Assembly: GCA_900319105.1 (NCBI GenBank)
Contig: ONND01000003.1
Span: 124,001-188,000 of the forward strand
Reading direction: 5' to 3'
DNA: 64,000 nucleotides
Source of the DNA: an uncultured Bacteroidales bacterium
GTDB taxonomy: Bacteria > Bacteroidota > Bacteroidia > Bacteroidales > Paludibacteraceae
Below, one piece after another: positions 45,501 to 55,900 of this stretch (position 1 is its first letter; each line of letters starts with the position of its first letter). A program made the position numbers and the translations under genes. The notes beneath the pieces were generated by a model, which worked only from the letters and a program-made list of their open reading frames with translations, searched no databases and had not been told where the DNA came from.

Positions 45501-48156
45501 TGTAAGTCGTAGTCTTCGTTGCGCCGCCGAAAATGTAAGATACGGTAATGTTATAAGTACCAACCGTAGTATTGTCAAATACGTTTTCTTTATCATAAAC
45601 AGCCTCAGCAGATACATCGGCAGGCTCACCTTCGGTATAGGTAGCTGTAATTACAGGTTTCGGCAACGCCTGACCTTTATAGACGGTATAAGAATCCGTT
45701 CCTACTGCGATAGATGAAAGCGTCTTAGTCGAAACCTCAATAGCTACATCATAAGCAGCACTGATTACACCGTCTACAGTTGCAGTTACATGAACCGTAC
45801 CCGTAGCAGCCACTTTGTGGCCTGTCAGGTCGTCGTTCCATTCAATACCTTCGGTTACAACTTCAGAGAAGCCGTTGGCATATGTAGCGGTTACCACCAA
45901 ACCGGCGGTCTCAAAAGTCTCATTTGCAGAATAGGTCGTTTTGGTAGCAGTACCCGAAACAGCAACTGAGGTTACTGCACCTTTCGGAATTCTACCACCT
46001 GCAATAATAAAGTTATTCTTGTCGAACTCTTTTACCTCTCCAAATGTTTTCACATTACCTGAAACTATAACGAAATCGCCGACCTCCAAATCGTCTATGC
46101 TGGAGAAATCGGTATTACCCACATTCTTTCCGCTGTAAACCTCCAATTGGTCAGAAGTCGTCTTTCCATCATCGGAAATCCAATAAGTGATAGAATGATA
46201 TGTGCTATTATACTGGTCAATCTGACTGATGTAACCTTTTACTTTGGTTGCTAACGATCCAGCATTTTGTGCAGGTACCAACGGAAGAATCTCAGTTACT
46301 GTATATGCTTCCTTAACGGTGATGTCATATGTTTTCGTTACTGTTGCTCCTTCCGTGTAAGAAACGGTAACGGTCTGCGCTCCGGCAGTATTCATATCAT
46401 AGCCGGTAAAGGTAGCATCGTCCGTTACGTCTGCCGAAGTCTCATCGTCATAGTTGGCTGTAACCGTCATTCCTTCATGCGAGAAAACGTCTCCGGTCAA
46501 GAATACTGTTGGATATTCACCCGTAATAGTAATACCTGTGAGCGTTTTGGTCTCTTCGAATGTTGCAGATACGGTAACATCAAATGCTGGCATTATGAAT
46601 TTGTTATTAGTAACCGTAATTGTCGTTTCTGTATCACCAGTTTTATACACGGTATACGAGCCGAACTTATATCCGGAAACTGGAGTATTTGAAAGCGTAA
46701 GTTCAGTTCCTACTGACACTGATGTTAAATCTGCGGCACCCGTTACATTTACACTACCATTCTCAATAGCATCGTCTATCGTTACTTTTGATTTTACTGG
46801 ATAATAGTAAATCTTAATAGGATTAACGGTAGAATAAGTACCACCATTCTTCAACGTGAAATAAGTCATCCCGCTAGAGAAAGTATATGTAGTCGTTGTA
46901 CCATCAATCTCTCCGGTTACAGAGTTTGTCTGTGGGTGTTCTTCCGTTCCTTGATATACGGTGAAGTTGTTATTGCCTTGACCATTTTTAGTGATTTCTA
47001 TCTTAGCAATTTCACCAAATACCGATTTGCTATATATATAACCGGATGATGCCTTAGCCTGTATCGTTGATGAATTTTGGTAAACATCCTTGACTGCAAA
47101 ATCGAATCCGGATACGGTAATTCCTGCATCATTTTTGGCATATCCTCCCGATAAGAAATTATCCTTGGTTATCTCTAAAATGCTACCAGTAAACGGCGCA
47201 ACATATTTCACCTGCGAAACCGGGATAATAGTTGTTGCTTCTTTGTCGCCACCAGTCGTATATACCTTGATGTAAGCGGTACGAGCTGCATCGTCATTAG
47301 CAGTTACAGAATAAGTAACCGTAGCATAATCATCCGCATCGCTTACGCTTGCGCTTAACCATGCCGGAGAAAGACTTCCTGTTCCGTCTGCATTCGGATG
47401 AACCGATACTTCTGTCACATAATTCTCAATATTTTCATATGTCAAAGAAATGGTCTGATTCTCCACGCCTTCTGCCACAACATCTGTCACCTCTTCTGGG
47501 TCAGCAAAAACGGTCGGATCTGATGTTTCTTCTTTTTCTGCATAAAATTCAACTTTGCTTATTGTTAATAATCCATTAGAAGAACCTTTTGTACATACAG
47601 CCTCTATTTGGTAGTATAGATTTTCCATTGGACTTGTTATTGTAACCTGTTTTGCTCCTGTCGACTTATCAAATGTCCCGGCATCCACCCAAGATGAGCC
47701 ATCAGTAGATGTCTTGAGTGTAATGCTAGTTACATTACTTGCAGTTATAGCATCAATAGTTAAAGCAACTTTTGTGATAGCTTTATCAATTGCAGCGCTT
47801 GTAGTAATAGTTCCGGTATATGCGCCATTCTTTCCACCGATTTTAATAAACGCCCAACCATTGTTGTTGTTATTGGCATTCGCCACATTTACAGTAAAGT
47901 CGCCATTCGTACTAGAAAAAGAAACATTAGTGTAACCGCTTACTTTTTTTGAATTGTAACTAGATCCAAACAAGGCAGTCTTATAGACTTCCTCCGTTCC
48001 CCACACATTCAGACTGCCCAGCAAAAACAGCAGCATAAAAGCAAGGTGTTTTACGACGGTCGAACGACGGTCAAACGACGGTCGAACGACTGCCGAAGCC
48101 AACGTTGAGCCTTCGCTCCCCCTCGCTGACTTTCTAAATAAGTTTAAATTTTTCAT
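42541..48156 (-). CDS. Giant surface protein with Ig-like, OB-fold and InlB-type domains
   Basis: 1871 residues. A long N-terminal region (with a GACGGTCGAAC tandem tract in its DNA) precedes the signal core HLAFMLLFLLGSLNVWG. Then come unassigned beta domains, Ig-like bacterial modules (KTLTGITITGEYPTVFL, LVVTATYANGF; Big_3-like), two OB-like segments (TEILPLVPAQNAGSLATKV, DDIYVHGIVSEIVEAY) and one InlB repeat (ITFDGNGADGGEAP, GYTFSGWKVI) near residue 1110. A strand block DPKIYVDKLSVDFGTVAPN follows, and the shared C terminus LINGQLFILRGEKMYDAKG then QLVK, identical to the giant at 49979. A DQVPSDQVP segment before it is coded by an ACTTGGT tract. Likely outer-surface adhesin or binding protein. 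The promoter is probably at 48724, giving a ~560-nt leader. Confidence 0.85.
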   Translation of the reverse strand: MKNLNLFRKSARGSEGSTLASAVVRPSFDRRSTVVKHLAFMLLFLLGSLNVWGTEEVYKTALFGSSYNSKKVSGYTNVSFSSTNGDFTVNVANANNNNNGWAFIKIGGKNGAYTGTITTSAAIDKAITKVALTIDAITASNVTSITLKTSTDGSSWVDAGTFDKSTGAKQVTITSPMENLYYQIEAVCTKGSSNGLLTISKVEFYAEKEETSDPTVFADPEEVTDVVAEGVENQTISLTYENIENYVTEVSVHPNADGTGSLSPAWLSASVSDADDYATVTYSVTANDDAARTAYIKVYTTGGDKEATTIIPVSQVKYVAPFTGSILEITKDNFLSGGYAKNDAGITVSGFDFAVKDVYQNSSTIQAKASSGYIYSKSVFGEIAKIEITKNGQGNNNFTVYQGTEEHPQTNSVTGEIDGTTTTYTFSSGMTYFTLKNGGTYSTVNPIKIYYYPVKSKVTIDDAIENGSVNVTGAADLTSVSVGTELTLSNTPVSGYKFGSYTVYKTGDTETTITVTNNKFIMPAFDVTVSATFEETKTLTGITITGEYPTVFLTGDVFSHEGMTVTANYDDETSADVTDDATFTGYDMNTAGAQTVTVSYTEGATVTKTYDITVKEAYTVTEILPLVPAQNAGSLATKVKGYISQIDQYNSTYHSITYWISDDGKTTSDQLEVYSGKNVGNTDFSSIDDLEVGDFVIVSGNVKTFGEVKEFDKNNFIIAGGRIPKGAVTSVAVSGTATKTTYSANETFETAGLVVTATYANGFSEVVTEGIEWNDDLTGHKVAATGTVHVTATVDGVISAAYDVAIEVSTKTLSSIAVGTDSYTVYKGQALPKPVITATYTEGEPADVSAEAVYDKENVFDNTTVGTYNITVSYIFGGATKTTTYTVTVKDYANDAAHPYTVADAKQLIETIFADESTDDIYVHGIVSEIVEAYQAKFGNVTYNISDDGTTSGAQIKVFRCTASSADDIKEGDEVIVKGHAIYYQSSTPELLNTPTVVSLARTPNFEIENVIGFEVGSADLAVTDLAITQDGEGAITLSIDDPADAEKATIVSNAIHAVGAGTVTVTANLKADGIYKAATTTFSVTVIAAQVKYAITFDGNGADGGEAPEDIADKAAGAEVTLPANAWTKTGYTFSGWKVINKTTSEEVEVVAGAFTMPASAVTIQAQWAEVSKWATTYTSNVGMEWKTSGAKGTITIGTADPFDLIKAGASKNVGTIEVTIPAKTHTLHFHAFAWGGKTAQIQITGVENPSVTEFNLAGEEGAAGNGNDFTLQGNPVDQYFSVTFDAVETEKVVTFSKTTGSADNRFFLYGVNQEGGSVPVLDRIEISGDLTTKSGYKAGGALDMAGLSVNAIYKLAGEDQTPVDVTEDVEWSYDALVEGQTSVTITATYEGQTDDIEIALDEAVASADPKIYVDKLSVDFGTVAPNASVEDKTITVTLTNVANATATLGGTNPEAFDIDKTALVGGDVITISVVSTAAIGNYSATITISDDAEAATSKVVNLSLVVEDVETAVSTTSEWVAATEADLVDGAEVLITGAKDGVVYAMGADRGNNRFAVAGILNEGVFTPGENTMSFTLVAQSDGKFALRTSNGKYLYAGGTGNSNYLNTKAYAGELDANAKWNITISSIIATSTNRNDMRFNYNNNNPALISCYQSTSTNPAITLYVPKPAPEPVYEEVRSELTVGRHYTVCLTKNITHIKGATFWNLQYKNEGNTEVYLVEETAPEAGKPYIIQATDTKLEVVYGEEIAEDPVANGALRGTFTGINETNFAALEGTVYLLINNAIRPRTAGNYLDANRAYVRYDLLTVPQTQNFAPGKRVRAMPMAPQVATGVDQVPSDQVPNTKVLINGQLFILRGEKMYDAKGQLVK
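42616..42655. repeat. ACTTGGTACTTGGTC tract near the giant's 3' end
   Basis: TATTTGGTACTTGGTC, ACTTGGTACTTGGTC: in frame, just before the shared C-terminal motif. Confidence 0.75.
48052..48100. repeat. GACGGTCGAAC tract in the giant's N-terminal codons
   Basis: Three units (GACGGTCGAAC, GACGGTCAAAC, GACGGTCGAAC), in frame, just before the signal-peptide core. Confidence 0.85.
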
Positions 48157-48308
48157 AATTATTATATTTTAAAGTTAATAAATATTGTTGTTTGCTCATT
48201 TCTGTCCCATTAAAATTGGACATATAACTCCTTAACGCTTGTATTAGTGCCAATTATCAATCATCAATCATCAATCATCAATGTTTTATTTATGTTTATT
48301 TTCTAATC

Positions 48309-48508
48309 ACCCCGCATGGATTTTCGTCATTTTTTGTAAGCGAAGCGATTTTTTTGTAAGGAATCTATCAGTGACAATTTATTGGTACTGATAAGTGGAG
48401 TTGATAAGAAAGCTATCTGGGAGCTTGCTCACAAGTAGATTTATTAGCAATTCCACTAAGTTACATCTGTAACTGTCGATTCCGCATTTTTCTCTTCTTT
48501 TTTTGATT
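48309..48508 (+). repeat. Structured intergenic element B, copy 3
   Basis: The head box CCCCGCATGGATTTT is as in B1 and B2. The closing stem is GGAATC near 48361 with GATTCC near 48478, replacing GGCGG/CCGCC of B1: a compensatory change. The core ATCTGGGAGCTTGCTCACAA contains CTTG-CTCA-CAAG. It is antisense relative to the giant gene at 42541. Confidence 0.65.
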
Positions 48509-48556
48509 ACATCCTACACTATACACCGTACACCATACACCCTACACCCTACACTA
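48508..48556. repeat. TACACC tract
   Basis: Six units (TATACACCG, TACACCA, TACACCC). Confidence 0.8.
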
Positions 48557-48607
48557 AACGCAGTGCGCACCACCTTATATAGATAGCGCGCACGTGTGTA
48601 TGGGGGC

Positions 48608-48667
48608 ACAATTCTTCTTCTCCGTCAGGGACGTTGTTGAATAGATGCTATGGAAGAATTGTTTTTT
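48608..48667. other. Long hairpin, possible terminator or attenuator
   Basis: ACAATTCTTC (48608-48617) and GAAGAATTGT (48653-48662) pair perfectly, followed by six T on the plus strand. It is a terminator for plus-strand RNA from B3, or a leader structure of the giant's minus-strand mRNA. Confidence 0.5.
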
Positions 48668-48723
48668 CATTACGATAGTAGTGTCTTAACCGTTGGTACT
48701 TTCGTCTTTTTCAAAATCCAGTG

Positions 48724-48754
48724 CAAAGATACTACAATTTTCTGACATATGCAA
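48724..48754 (-). promoter_or_regulatory. Promoter for the giant gene at 42541
   Basis: Minus strand TTG (48752-48754), 20 nt, TATCTTTG (48724-48731). Nothing else on that strand before 48156. Confidence 0.7.
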
Positions 48755-48849
48755 GTCTTTTTGCAAATAAATTTATTTTGTTCATCAATCATAGCATTTC
48801 CGCCCCCGATCCACCATTTCGAAAATCCTTTTTATCTTTTTTCCTCCCC

Positions 48850-48897
48850 TACACTGTACACCATACACCATACACCATACACCGTACACCGTACACC
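48850..48897. repeat. TACACCG/TACACCA tract
   Basis: About seven 7-bp units directly before TTTATTTATGTTTAT and element A3. Confidence 0.85.
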
Positions 48898-49055
48898 TTT
48901 ATTTATGTTTATTGCTTTTGAAGGGCTGTTTACCGCTTCGCGGTGAGGGTTCGCTCTGGCGAGCTACGGGAAGTTTACTTACCGGCAGATTGACAGGGCG
49001 GGCACTCATGGCGTTCTTAACGCCACAGCCTTCAAAAGTATTTTGTCTGTTTATT
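48898..49055 (+). repeat. Structured intergenic element A, copy 3 (rearranged interior)
   Basis: The left arm CTTTTGAAGGGCTGT (48915-48929) and right arm ACAGCCTTCAAAAG (49025-49038) still pair, both changed together from the AAGGCTTTT form. The interior is different from A1 and A2 and includes CGCTTCGCGGTGAGGG and GGCGTTCTTAACGCC hairpins. Confidence 0.6.
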
Positions 49056-49084
49056 TTCTACCCACTCAGCGAGCCCTAATACAC

Positions 49085-49114
49085 ATCAAAGGCAGCCCTG
49101 AAGCTGCCTTTGAT
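49085..49114. terminator. Hairpin after the 52-aa peptide gene
   Basis: ATCAAAGGCAGC and GCTGCCTTTGAT pair over 12 bp around CCTGAA; no T run. A transcript end or processing site for the minus-strand operon. Confidence 0.6.
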
Positions 49115-49151
49115 GATCTGTGCATCCCTCGCGGGGTGTAAGTACGGTTTG

Positions 49152-49310
49152 CTAAGGAATGATTTCCCCTTTACGGCCCGGCATTCCGGGAACAGGTGGA
49201 TTCAGCGGATCCGCACCTCCACCTGGTGATACCGTAATTCCCTCCATCAAGTGCTCCGTGTTCACACTCAGCACTTCTGTTTTTGGTTCAATATACATAT
49301 TCTTTTTCAT
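49152..49310 (-). CDS. 52-aa micro-peptide, MKKxxYIxP family
   Basis: 52 residues, MKKNMYIEPKTEVLSVN at the start and a Gly/Pro-rich middle (SPGGGADPLNPPVPGMPG). Paralogue in layout of the 43-aa peptide at 42270. No signal peptide or membrane segment. It follows the four-helix gene across a TCTAGTTAA array and ends before a strong hairpin, so it is probably the last gene of the operon. Function unknown; a secreted or modified peptide is possible but not shown. Confidence 0.7.
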   Translation of the reverse strand: MKKNMYIEPKTEVLSVNTEHLMEGITVSPGGGADPLNPPVPGMPGRKGEIIP

Positions 49311-49316
49311 AACTAA

Positions 49317-49381
49317 TTGTTTTTTCTAGTTAGTCTAGTTAATCTAGTTAATCTAGTTTGACTAGTTCTTCTATTTCTCTA
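49317..49381. repeat. 9-bp tandem array (TCTAGTTAA) downstream of the four-helix gene
   Basis: Six to seven units (TCTAGTTAG, TCTAGTTAA, TCTAGTTTG, ACTAGTTCT). The stop codon of the four-helix gene lies at its edge. Confidence 0.85.
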
Positions 49382-49939
49382 GAAGCCTCTTTGTTGCTTG
49401 CGGGCGGCGGTCATCTGCTCACGCACGCCGCCGTTGGCGAGAAAATCCTCCTCCATAGCGGCTAGGATTTTCATCAGTCCTCTGTCCACCTGATGAATGA
49501 GCGTCAGCGCCGTGTTACACATCGTTTCTACATCCCACTGTTCGTAATAGCGGGCATAGTCTTCCGATTGATCATGTTTACGGCAATAGGCTAACATGCC
49601 GTCATAGCGCTCGTGTCCCTTCGTCCAGCGGACAAGGCTTCTGATGCGTAACTGGTCCTCATAGTCTTCGCGTAGTTCCTGTAAACTACCGCGCGCTACG
49701 TTCACCAGATGCAGCCCTGTATCGCGAGAGGTAATATAATCCTCCAATCCCTCCACTATATTCTGCTTGCCGGACCTTGCCGCCTGCTGCATCTGACCAA
49801 AAGTACGGTCAGATGCCTGCAGATAGCGAGTAATATACCAATAGGTCATGTCATACAGCACCACACTCTTCTTGTAGCAATCGAGTTCTCGGTATGTACC
49901 GGGGTACCGCAGGAAACCATTTGGGTTGAGGGTTATCAT
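49379..49939 (-). CDS. Four-helix-bundle (IVP/bAvd-like) protein
   Basis: 186 residues, paralogue of the protein at 8107. Shared blocks: YKKSVVLYDMTYW, DRTFGQMQQAARSGKQNIVEG, LHLVNVARGSLQELREDYEDQL, and a C-terminal half with KGHERYDGMLAYCRKH and NTALTLIHQVDRGLM. Flanked by TCTAGTT arrays on both sides. It lies between a giant surface-protein gene and a micro-peptide gene. RNA or nucleic-acid binding is plausible from the fold but not shown. Confidence 0.85.
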   Translation of the reverse strand: MITLNPNGFLRYPGTYRELDCYKKSVVLYDMTYWYITRYLQASDRTFGQMQQAARSGKQNIVEGLEDYITSRDTGLHLVNVARGSLQELREDYEDQLRIRSLVRWTKGHERYDGMLAYCRKHDQSEDYARYYEQWDVETMCNTALTLIHQVDRGLMKILAAMEEDFLANGGVREQMTAARKQQRGF

Positions 49940-49942
49940 AAG

Positions 49943-49980
49943 TTCTAGTTTATCTAGTTTATCTAGTTATTCTAGTTTTC
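49943..49980. repeat. 9-bp tandem array (TCTAGTTTA) upstream of the four-helix gene
   Basis: Four units (TCTAGTTTA, TCTAGTTTA, TCTAGTTAT, TCTAGTTTT) filling the gap to the giant gene's stop. Confidence 0.85.
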
Positions 49981-52900
49981 ACTTTACCAACTGACCCTTA
50001 GCGTCATACATCTTCTCTCCGCGGAGGATGAAGAGCTGGCCGTTGATCAGCATTTTAGCCGGCTTATCCGTTGCCGCAGCGTTCTCAACGCCTGTAGCAA
50101 CTGCCGGAGCACCGTTCACGCCAATTAGCATACGTTTGCGACCAGGCAGCGACGTCGACGAGCCAACCGGGTTCTCCATGAACTCAGCATAGTTCACGTA
50201 GCAGCGATAAGCAGGTATGGTGATGGACGCTACCGTGAAGTCCTTCACAGCCCAGATATGCGTGCCGGAGAAGTAGAACATATCTACATCGGTCGTCGGG
50301 TACAGCGGCTTGTCAACGAAAGTACCATACATGCCCTTCAGGCTGCCTGCGTCATCTGCGTGGGTTGCGTTTACTTTCTTGTAGAAGCTTACCTGACTTG
50401 CGTTGGTTGCCTGGAAGAGATACGGTTTGCCGGCTTCAATCTCTCCACTCAGGATCTGATCGAATACCATCTTTCCGTTCTCATCGTGACCTTGGAGCTC
50501 GTAAACATTTGCGCCTACTGCTTTCGCGTCGTCCTCAAGGCAGATTGTTCCAAGCTCGCCTACGCTGTATGCAGCCGTACGACGATGAGCCAATGCCAAG
50601 AACTCGATCTTCTGAACACGAGTCAACGATTTGTTTGCGTCTGTCGATAAGCAGAGGATCTCTACGTCACCTGCCGGAACTTCTACATATTCCGACCATT
50701 GGAAGTTAGAGGTCTTGTTCTTTCCTGCCGGAGTTCCAGCGATAGTTACTTGAACCTCTTTGTTGTTTCCTGTACTTCTGTAGTTAACGCGTACAAGACC
50801 TGCTACTTCCGTGGTAAACTTAATCGCTGTACCTTGGAAGAACTTATTGCCGGAACGCCATACCCATTGTCCCTTACCGTAAAGCATATCCGAACGGAAG
50901 GCTGCGTTATTCGGAACGATAGCATCAGCGTCAGCCAACAACTCGTATGCAGGTGTCAGATCCGTGCCATCTTCTACTTGATCCGTAAATGCAGCTTGTC
51001 CTGATGCCGGCCAAGCACTACTATTCCAATCCCAAACGATGGACTCGGTTACGTTTGCCGGAGTTGCCGGAACGAACTCTTCTACCTTTGCGGTAGCGGA
51101 AGCGTTACCGCAGTCACTTGTTACAACAACCTTATACCACTGGCTCATGCCTTCGGTAATCGTTACGTTGAGCGATGTGCCGGTAGCAGCCGGAACAACG
51201 GCTACAGGATTGTCTCCTGCTTCGTTATCGCAAGTGAACCACGCATAGCTCAGGTTCTTACCCGTAGCAGCTACACTCAGCGTTACTTCTGCATCTTTCA
51301 GACCGCGCTGGTTCAGCGGAGCGGTAGTGATTACTGCGGAAGCGAAATGCTCTACAGTAACCATGTTCGATGCCTTGGAGTTGTCGCTGTAGCCTGCCAA
51401 CTGGTTAGTTACTACTACGTAGTACTGACCATCAGCCGTCGGAGTATAGGTTGCTGCGTCTGTACCTACAGCCTCATCGTCACCCGCTGCCGGATGTTTG
51501 TACCACTGATAATGGAGCGAACCATCATCCGTTACGCTTGCGCTAACCGTCAGAGCCGTGAATGCATCACCCTCGCAGAGACCGATATTCTCCATATCAA
51601 CCACCGTCGGCTTCTGGCACTTCGGAGCGAGGAACTCGATCTTCGTGAACGAAGCAGACGAACCACTGCTCGTTGAACCAAGATACCATGTTCCAGTAGC
51701 AGACAGAACAATTTCCTCATCCTTGTTGTAAGTAGTACCCTTATTTTCCGGATCTTGCGATACATAATAAGTACCACCTGCACGCGTTACTTTCAAAACC
51801 GTATTAGCAACCGCGTTGTTGAATTGAATATAAGACTTCGTAGCGAGGTTGCTATTATTGAGAACCTTATAATCCGAACTAACCTTAATGGATCCGCCTT
51901 CGAACGGATAAGCCGAACCACCGTTCTTAGCGAACATACGACCCTTATTGAAATTCAGCGAGTAACCTGCTTGACCAAATTGTTTCATCGGAGTTGCTCC
52001 ATCGTCAACAACTTTTACTTGCAGAATCTTCACTTTCGCATCACTTACAGTTACGTAGAACGAGCGATTCTTGTCACTATTAAAGGTATAGTATTCGGTG
52101 GTCATACGAGAACTACCTTCTATAGGAATTTCAGTCACAACCGCAGCATCATCACCCTCTGTTAACTTGAACAGATAAATCGTCTTTGCAGCGGAACTCG
52201 TGTTATACATTGTCAACTGGATCTTTGCTTGATTGGTTGTAGCATTGTACTGAACCATTTCACCCAAAGCGCTAACAGCAGTCAAAGCTGATCTTGCTGA
52301 GCTGAAGGAGGCTCCCTTCTCACCATCTACATCAGCTTCAGCAGCAACCGCTGTTGTAAAGTTCGTCGTGTTGATAGCGCCTGTGGACTTATTGATCAGC
52401 TTAATCGATGTATCTGCAACCCAGTTAGCAAACAACTCAATATCGCTTGTGCTCATTACGTCAGAAGCGAAGTCCCACTTGTTCTCGAATGTGCTCTCTT
52501 TGTACCAACCTTCAAGCAACCAACCTTCCGGCTCGGTTACAGACGGCTCAGAAACGAGCGCACCTTCTGCAACTAATTGCGAAGCGATATCTGCGCCTTT
52601 ACCCATCTTATTGAAGGTAACGGTATGTTTCGGAGTAGCCACTTTCAGTTTCAGCGTAACTACTGCATCAGCCGTACCCATCGTAATAACTGCCGGGTTA
52701 GCAGAAGCGTCTGCAATACTTGCGCCAGTACCACTAATCTGCCACTCATCAAACTCATAAGCTGCATCAATTGCGCTATAGGTTGCCGTTGTGGTATGAC
52801 CCTCACGAACAGAACTTGCGCCAAGGGTTACGGTTGCGTAAGCAGGATCATTATCCGGAGTAATTGCGCTCGTCAAGTTGTGGAAGATAATAGGATCACC

Positions 52901-55900
52901 GCAGTTGGTTACTTTGATGGATTGGAGGAATACAGAATTCTGGCGTTGCAAAATAAATATATTCGTGCCTGCAAATCCGTCACCTTCTTCTACAGTATAT
53001 GTAAACTCATCCACATCACCGGAAGCAACTGTTTCATCAGCCTGCCAGCCAAGCAAAGCTTTCTTTGCATTAACTGCATTATACAAGTTCAATCCACGAC
53101 CTTTATTATGAGTCGCTCCGTTTGCCATTATTCTAAGTTTGATAACAGAGCCGTTCTTCAACTCATTATTCAAAGTCACGCGGACACTATCTTTGCCGCC
53201 ATTGCTGAACGAGAGACCATTTGCGTTGTAAGCAATAGAGCCTTCAGCACCAAGGTTAGCAACCTTAATGCTTCCGCCGGTCGAACCTGTTTGCAAATCT
53301 ACAGTTGCACCAACCGTAAGTGCATCACCGCTCAATGCCGGAACTAACAATGTACAGCCGTCGAACGCTGTCCACTTAGCATACAACGGAGTAGCAGCAG
53401 TAATCGAAGTATTGAAATCAAACTCATTACCTGCGGTGCACTCTTCATCGGTATACCAACCGCCGAAGTCATAACCGATTGCACTTGGAGCGGTTGGTTC
53501 GGTTGCCTTCTCACCAGAGATAATATCTTGTTTTGCAATTTCTGCGCCATGTCCTTGGAGATTGAAGGTAACCTCAAATACTTGTGCCCAGACAGCGGTA
53601 ATCGTCTGATCGGTAGTAGCGTCAGTAGCGATCGAAGCAGGACTCCACTCAACGAAGTGCCAACCCGTAATATCTGCCAGTGGATCGAACGAGGCAACAC
53701 CAATACCTTCTGTGTATTCCGTTGGATACGCAGTCATATCTGCGCCCTTGACATTGTCATAAGAAATAGTGTGCGTCGGCGTAGAAGCAGAGGAAACAGT
53801 AATCGTTACACTCGCTTGTGCGTCGCAACTTATTCCATTAGAAATATTACACCAGTAGGTTCCAGCATCTTCTACAGCTGCTGTCTTAGAGAATGTTGCG
53901 CCAGAAGTCGAGGCAGCCTGTACCGGAGTGGTTGCAGAAGCGGTTGCCCAGTCTGCGCCCTTATACCATGTATATACTGTCGAAGCCGAAGTTCCTTCTG
54001 CCGAAGCCGTCAGTGTGATAGTACCGCCTTCTGTATAGTTCTCTGTTGGAGTTGCTGCAACAACAGGAGAAGTCGGAACGGAAATAGGATCCCAAGTCGT
54101 CGAACCCGTCAGATAAGCCGCTGCGTTCTGGAACAACTTCTGACCATTAGCATTCAGTGCATTTAATTTAGCGTTTGACACACTAATCATCAGATATTTA
54201 CCTGCACTTGCACCACGCTGTGCAGGAGTCAGTTCATGAATAGCGCATCCGTTGCCTTCGCCGCTATTCGGAGTGGTTGCCAACGTATAGCCTTCCTTGC
54301 CGGAAGTAAATTCACCAATAGGCTGCATACATTTTGCAGCAGCATCGTCGGTTATTTCAAAGAAGCCGTCTGTTACAGTTACACCGCTAAACAACGGGTG
54401 ACTTGCAATATTGCAATAAGCACTATTCAAAGTAGCTCCTTTAACAGATTGGCCTGCATTCGGAGTACCCCAACCCCAACGGTCACTATTGTAGAAATAA
54501 CTCTTTGTATTCAACACCGGGACATCGCCTGCCTTTGCTGCAGCAACAGCAGTTGCACTATAGCTACCACCGCCGATCGACTCGTGCAATACAACCAAAG
54601 CATAACCCGATTGGTCAACATCCGATGTCGGACCTACAATCTTTACATTGTAAGTGTCTTTTAAAGCAGCATAGAGTTTATCATTTGCCTTAGTTGCATC
54701 AGCCGAATTTGCAGTTACATATAGTACTTTTGTTCGTGCATCTGCCGCAAAGGTAGCATTGACGGTAACCGCATAGGCCGGCATGGTAAACGTATTGTCC
54801 GTTACAGCTACCTTCGTTGACGACTCACCCGTCTTATAAACGTCCCACGCGCTGAATACATAATCCTCATCTGGAGTAGCCGTTAAGGTTACCGTTGCAC
54901 CAGCCACAGCCTCTGCCAAATCTATGGTAATGTCGCCATTAGTGTGCGTACCTTTGGCAATTTCATACAATTGAGACCATTGTGCAGTAAACTCTGTGTT
55001 AGCACTCAAGTGAGCCGTTTTGCCATTAGCAATCTTCGTTCCTGCTGTTACTTCCGCCTCATCAACTGTAACAGTTTGGTTAGCAACCCAACCAGTATGA
55101 GCCCAACCACTTGCAGAGAGTTCCTCCAAGGTTACTTTCGAAGCGTTAATAGCGCTCGGAGCTGTTCCATGACCGCCATTGTTGAATGTAATATCATAAG
55201 TAGCGGCAGGTGTTCCCCACTGTGCTGTCAAAGTTACGTTCTTTGCCGGCATAGTGTACTCATCACCGCCATCATACTCATCATCATCTTGGTCTTTCCA
55301 TTTCAAGAAAGCTTGACTCGTAGGAGGCGTAATACCCGTTACGCCATCATGCAAATCAAACTTAGCGCCCAACGGATGGGCATCTTCCGTCGGAGTTGTA
55401 CCATCACCGCCATTCAAATCATAGGTAACGGTATAAAGCGGATAATAGAATGCTATTTCATAGAAACTAATATTATTTTTATTTTTTGCATCTGTGGCAT
55501 GAATCTCAATAACGTAGTTCTTAGTTTTATCAAGTGTTGCATTAGTTGCTAATGTTTTTGTGCCCGAATCACCATACTCCCCGCTATTAGCAGCAGCAGT
55601 TACTTCTTCGGCTACTTCCGCTCCAGGCTCCCCTGTAATTTCAAACACCTTCAAAGACATTGTAGCCTTTTTGGAGGATTCATGTTTGGTCGCGAAAAAT
55701 ATTTTTACACCAGTACAATTTGTTACACGAAAATATTCATATGCATCTGATGTATTCTTTTTGAATGCATCATAGCGTTGTTTTTTACTTGAAGTATCAT
55801 CACCGCTGGACCAAACTTTCCAAAAACTTGTTCCTTTAAATATGTCTGTTCCGTCCCATGTTCCATTTGCGGAGCCAACGTTGCTGCTAACCTTGGTCGC

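Larger units (their letters stand above)
48157..49151. other. Gene-free 1-kb region rich in repeats
   Basis: From left to right: ATCATCAATC tract (48258-48285); element B3 (48309-48508); TACACC tract (48508-48556); a 10-bp hairpin with T run (48608-48667); minus-strand promoter (48724-48754); TACACCG tract (48850-48897); element A3 (48898-49055); hairpin (49085-49114). No supported ORF. Confidence 0.7.
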
